The notes beneath the pieces were generated by a model. That model ran no database searches and was not told the DNA's origin. It worked only from the letters and a program-made list of their open reading frames with translations. Shown piece after piece: positions 60,701 through 64,000 of a stretch of 64,000 nucleotides of DNA. Each line of letters opens with the position of its first letter. Position 1 is the first letter of the stretch. The stretch comes from Apostichopus japonicus (lineage: Eukaryota > Echinodermata > Holothuroidea > Aspidochirotida > Stichopodidae), in contig NC_092577.1 in NCBI RefSeq assembly GCF_037975245.1, positions 671,001 through 735,000 on the forward strand, read 5' to 3'. Made by a program: the position numbers and the translations under genes.

Positions 60701-61023
60701 ATATCTGACGTTACTAAGAAACCAATGTGTATAACATTCGACTAAGTACATTCATATGAACGCTGTACAGCCGCACATAGACATTGTGCATGAGTACGCC
60801 AGATTTTTCGGATATCTAACATATCAGGACTACAAAGAAATATTATAAATTTGTCAAAATCTTACCGTTTAGGCTTCTTCTTTGGAGCCAAAGTGGGGAC
60901 GTGATTTCCACCTTGGAATACGCCTTTCTTGGAAGAATGCCCGGCTCGATTATCACAGCCATACACCACAACAACAATTGTGATCATCAAAAACAGACTA
61001 AGGCGAATAATACCAGTTGCCAT
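57774..61023 (-). CDS. Divergent secreted paired EF-hand precursor (minus strand)
   Basis: Exons 61023-60866, 59026-58872 and 57847-57774 predict 128 residues. Residues 1-22 are a signal peptide (MATGIIRLSLFLMITIVVVV, then YG). The segment CDNRAGHSSKKGVFQGGN then leads to KKKPKR at 48-53, the same place as KSKR in the array genes. EF loop 1 is DHNEDGFIDDLE (70-81) and loop 2 is DIDGDKQISFNE (102-113), both canonical. Intron phases 2 and 1 match the family, and the second intron again cuts EF loop 2. Intron 1 (1839 bp) carries CRE-bearing tandem repeats and intron 2 (1024 bp) a G-rich run. The start was chosen because it opens the signal peptide; an upstream in-frame ATG would add a non-hydrophobic leader. 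Confidence 0.82.
58210..58320. repeat. GGGGAGG-type purine-rich run in intron 2
   Basis: Irregular GGGGAGG and GGGGAAGG copies. A matching C-rich run (CTCCCC) lies at 58705-58738 in the same intron, so the two could pair in the transcript. Confidence 0.8.
60312..60722. repeat. About 95-bp tandem repeat with CRE palindromes in intron 1
   Basis: The unit contains ATAGTGCACGTAGAGACT, CAGCCGAATTATATC and AACTATGTGTGATAATGTAC. The perfect CRE TGACGTCA occurs at 60320-60327, 60417-60424, 60512-60519 and 60611-60618, and a variant TGACGTTA at 60706-60713. The spacing is 95-99 bp. The array lies 140-710 bp from exon 1 inside intron 1, a plausible place for a regulatory element. Confidence 0.82.
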
Positions 61024-61136
61024 CTTTGCTGTTGCTCTTGAGATGTTTCTCTGGAGTCGTTGGTTTCTTGACTTTAAATTGTTACCTGCAGCAGAAACTC
61101 TGGAGCTGGAATGAGTCCACTGTCTGCCGATTCGAC

Positions 61137-61146
61137 ATTCATATAG
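61137..61146 (-). promoter_or_regulatory. Possible TATA box of the minus-strand divergent gene
   Basis: Minus-strand CCTATATGAA about 115 bp before the start codon. It is a weaker match than the TATA boxes of the other family members. Confidence 0.4.
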
Positions 61147-62480
61147 GCTGCTGGAACGGAAAATCCCAAACGATCCCAACACCAACCATTACGTAGTGTC
61201 GAAAAGTTCAATTTCATTCAGCGTTCTTAATATGTTTCGTCAAGGAAGTCATTCGATACGTCAATAAAGGTAAGAATTTCCAAAATCGAAACTCTTTATT
61301 AAACTTAAATATTGAAAATGAAATCCTATATTTTGCTGGTAAAGTAATAATGGAAATTCCGAAAGTAGGCAAGTGGAATTTCCCGGAAAAGAAATTATTG
61401 AGAAACTTGATCAGTTCCAAATATCCATTATTAGCACAGAAAGTCACTGGTGAAAGTAATAATCTATTCATGGGCATCTTATCATCACCCTCGAGGTCAG
61501 TAGCATAATGCATTTCGAGCTTGAGTCAATATTTTCACACTTCCTGTATTTAGCCCCAAGGGTTCCAGGTATCGTTTACAATGCGATAGACGTTTACAAG
61601 AGCATGACATATATAGGCAATGTGAACATATAGCGCAACATTAAAGTTACTTATGAACACCACTATTCGTAAAAAGTTAACCTTCACACCCCCCCCCCCC
61701 CCAATGACAATGACGCCATGGTCACCCTTAGATCATGCTAAACGTTTCAATCATTGCAAAAAATTAATTTAAAAAATTTAATTTAAAAAACAGCAGAAAA
61801 AGATGCTTCAATGACGTCTTCATTACACTTGATCAAGCTCTCAGCCTTGTGTGTGTGTGTGTGTAGGGGGGGGGGGGGGACATTAAATCTGCGTTGTCTC
61901 CCAAATTGACTAAGGTTTTTTTCTATAGCTATTTGGGGAATTTGTTTCACATGAAATTTCTCTATCACATATATAGACCTAACGATGTTGGTTGTCTTTA
62001 TCATCTCCAGAATCTGAACACAGGGGTCAAATGAAGGGTGTACCGCCTTGCACGGAGAGAGCTGGCGGTTGGGTACTCGGAGATAAAATCGTCTTGCCAT
62101 CACTATTGTTTCAGAAGGTTCGTGTTATGAATATTGAATATAATAATATGAATAAAAAAAAAATCTAAAAGTTAGTTCCCATTGATTAATTTCATTCTTA
62201 ATAATCCCATGCATTGACTCCCACCGCAAACTATCGTTGGAAATTTGAAACCATGTCAACCAGCAACTAAGACCTGCAGTATCTTGATATGCATTTTAAT
62301 TGCTTGTGTAAGTATCACTATCTTTACAAGACTAGGATGACCTATCCGGGCACCTTTGCTTTTTGTCAATGTCAATGCCAACATAGTCTCATAGCTATAG
62401 GCTTGTCGATTTCTTCCAATCAGAGCCCCATAAAACAGCATGTGACACCGGTCGTCCAATGAGAGCACGAGAAACCGACA
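61147..62480. other. Intergenic, no supported gene
   Basis: Open frames at 61214-61513 and 61783-62103 (both minus) lack domains and splice partners. Poly-C near 61688, a (TG)n run near 61851 and poly-G near 61866 are present. Confidence 0.4.
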
Positions 62481-62837
62481 CATGTCAATTTCATTAGACC
62501 CATGTCGATTTCAGGACATAATACACATCGATTTTATCCAATCAGAGCAAGAGAAGTGACATGTTAATTTCACTCAATATATGTCGATTTCAGGACTACT
62601 GGCACACCACGCGCACCATAGAAGTCCCTCTGTTGTTTCTACTGGCTGGTATGCTAGACATCTCGACTGCTCACTTAAATCGGTATCATCTATTCATTCA
62701 CTACTAACAAACTATGCTGAAACATTTTACTTTCATTTTGTCATTCACCCACTATAGTTGTAGTACCAGGACAACAGCTCATGTGAATACAACATCTTTT
62801 ATACGAGTACAAGTCCTGTTTCCATGGGTGCAGACCA
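62481..62837. other. Intergenic with repeated TGTCGATTTCAGGAC words
   Basis: CATGTCGATTTCAGGAC occurs near 62501 and ATGTCGATTTCAGGAC near 62580. CCAATCAGAGC occurs three times within about 150 bp (first near 62417, the others as close variants). It is too irregular to define a unit. Confidence 0.4.
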
Positions 62838-63735
62838 TGGTTCTAATATCCATGGGTAGGCCTATGTGCAGGCTATAATTCCCATAGGTATGTGTAGGCT
62901 ATGATTCACATTTTCCATGGATATGGGTAGAAGGTTCTAATTTTCATTGGTCTGTGTGGGCTATGATTCAAACTTCCCTGGTTATGTGTGAGCAATGGTT
63001 CTTATTCCCTGGGTATGTGTAAGCAATGGTTCTAATTTCCCTGCATGGTTAAGTGTGAGCAGTGGTTCTAATTTCCCTGGTTAAGTTTGAGCAATGGTTC
63101 TAATTTCCCTGGGAATGTTTAGGCTATAATTCAGAGTACAAGAGTCAATCTGGCAAAGGGCGTGTAAGAATACTTAACATTACAAGATTTCAAAATGGCC
63201 CCGAATACGAGTACAGAGTAGCCTACAGACAGCTATGTGTAGGCTATGATTCGTATTCCCATGGGTATGTGTTGGCTGTGATTCATATTTCCATTGGTAT
63301 GTATAGGCTATGATTCGTATTCCCATGGGTATGTGTAGGCTATGATTCACATTTCCATGGGTATGTGCATGTAGGCTAAGATTCACATTTCTATTGGCAT
63401 GTGTAGGCTATGATTCACATTTCCATTGGTATCTGTAGGCTATGATTCACATTTCCATTGGTATGTGTAGGCTATGATTCACATTTCCATTGACATGTGT
63501 AGGCTATGATTCACATTTCCATTGGTATGTGTAGGCTATGATTCACATTTCCATGGGTATGTGCAGGCTATGATTCTTATTTCCATTGGAATGTGTAGGC
63601 TATGATTCACATTTCCATGGGTATGTGTAGGCTATGATTAACATTTCCATTGGTATGTGTAGGCTATGATTCACATTTCCATGGGTATGTGTAGGCTATG
63701 ATTCACATTTCCATGGGTATGTGTAAGCTATGTTT
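62838..63735. repeat. 32-bp minisatellite, regular on the right, degenerate on the left
   Basis: From about 63229 the unit is GGTATGTGTAGGCTATGATT followed by CACATTTCCATT, repeated about 16 times with few changes. From 62838 to 63130 the same words are diverged and irregularly spaced. Histidine- and tyrosine-rich minus-strand frames are artefacts. Confidence 0.93.
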
Positions 63736-64000
63736 CAGTACAGGTAGTTACGATAGAATACGAACCCACTTGAAGTATTTCAACCATTAAACATAACACC
63801 GGCAATCACTCCAGCCTGAGCCCACTTTGATATAGTGTCTGGAGGCCTATTAAATATTTAAATGCCTAACGTGTGGATTCCATATGTCTGTAGGAAACTA
63901 TTTACTTATGTATCCTAGCAGAGATATGCATTTAGAACTGGGCAACCTCCTTTACTGGTTTCCCACCCCTCCAATCCTTTTTTTCAAGAGATTCTAGCAA
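63736..64000. other. Intergenic, nothing recognised
   Basis: No gene or repeat seen up to the end of the window. Confidence 0.4.

Noticed and set aside
61214-61513. Possible extra EF-hand exon (DLEGDDKMPMNRL in a 99-codon frame)
   Set aside because: The loop lacks the 12th-position acid, and there is no convincing splice acceptor or partner exon.

Overview
The window looks like nuclear DNA from a metazoan, most likely a marine invertebrate. The sequence is AT-rich with many poly-G/poly-C runs, introns have GT..AG borders, and it carries CR1/L2-like LINE pieces, a Penelope-like element and many MITEs and minisatellites. An echinoderm such as a sea cucumber would fit, but that is inference only. 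I see no prokaryotic feature, no rRNA and no tRNA.

The main content is a cluster of small three-exon genes for secreted proteins with two EF-hands. Five copies on the minus strand sit in a head-to-tail array (about 5.77-41.05 kb, period about 6.3-6.6 kb without insertions). Two divergent relatives follow: one on the plus strand (46.04-47.75 kb) and one on the minus strand (57.77-61.02 kb). All seven share one plan. Exon 1 encodes a signal peptide and a short polar segment ending in basic residues. A phase-2 intron falls inside the last arginine codon. Exon 2 encodes EF-hand 1 and the start of EF-hand 2. A phase-1 intron splits EF-loop 2, and exon 3 finishes it. The basic residues before the exon 2 part (KSKR, KPKR, RKGR) look like convertase sites, so these may be precursors that release an N-terminal peptide and a calcium-binding C-terminal part. 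I do not recognise the family by name.

Layout: 0-5.8 kb holds no gene but has a decayed MITE and a 20-bp minisatellite with a 380-bp higher-order period. Array units A-E (5.8-41.05 kb) each hold a gene copy, tandemly repeated promoter segments (3, 3, 3, 2 and 1 copies), a LINE fragment and spacers. Units B and C are almost identical. Unit D carries two MITE insertions whose empty sites can be read in sister units. Unit E is interrupted at its end by a Penelope-like element with pseudo-LTRs and a hammerhead-like motif. From 41 to 64 kb lie the two divergent relatives, two MITEs with perfect 8-bp target duplications, a TTAA-flanked palindromic MITE, a second copy of the unit D MITE, a U2 snRNA-like fragment and several minisatellites.

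Gene models come from splice signals and reading frame alone, with no transcript evidence. Long open frames inside minisatellites are treated as artefacts.
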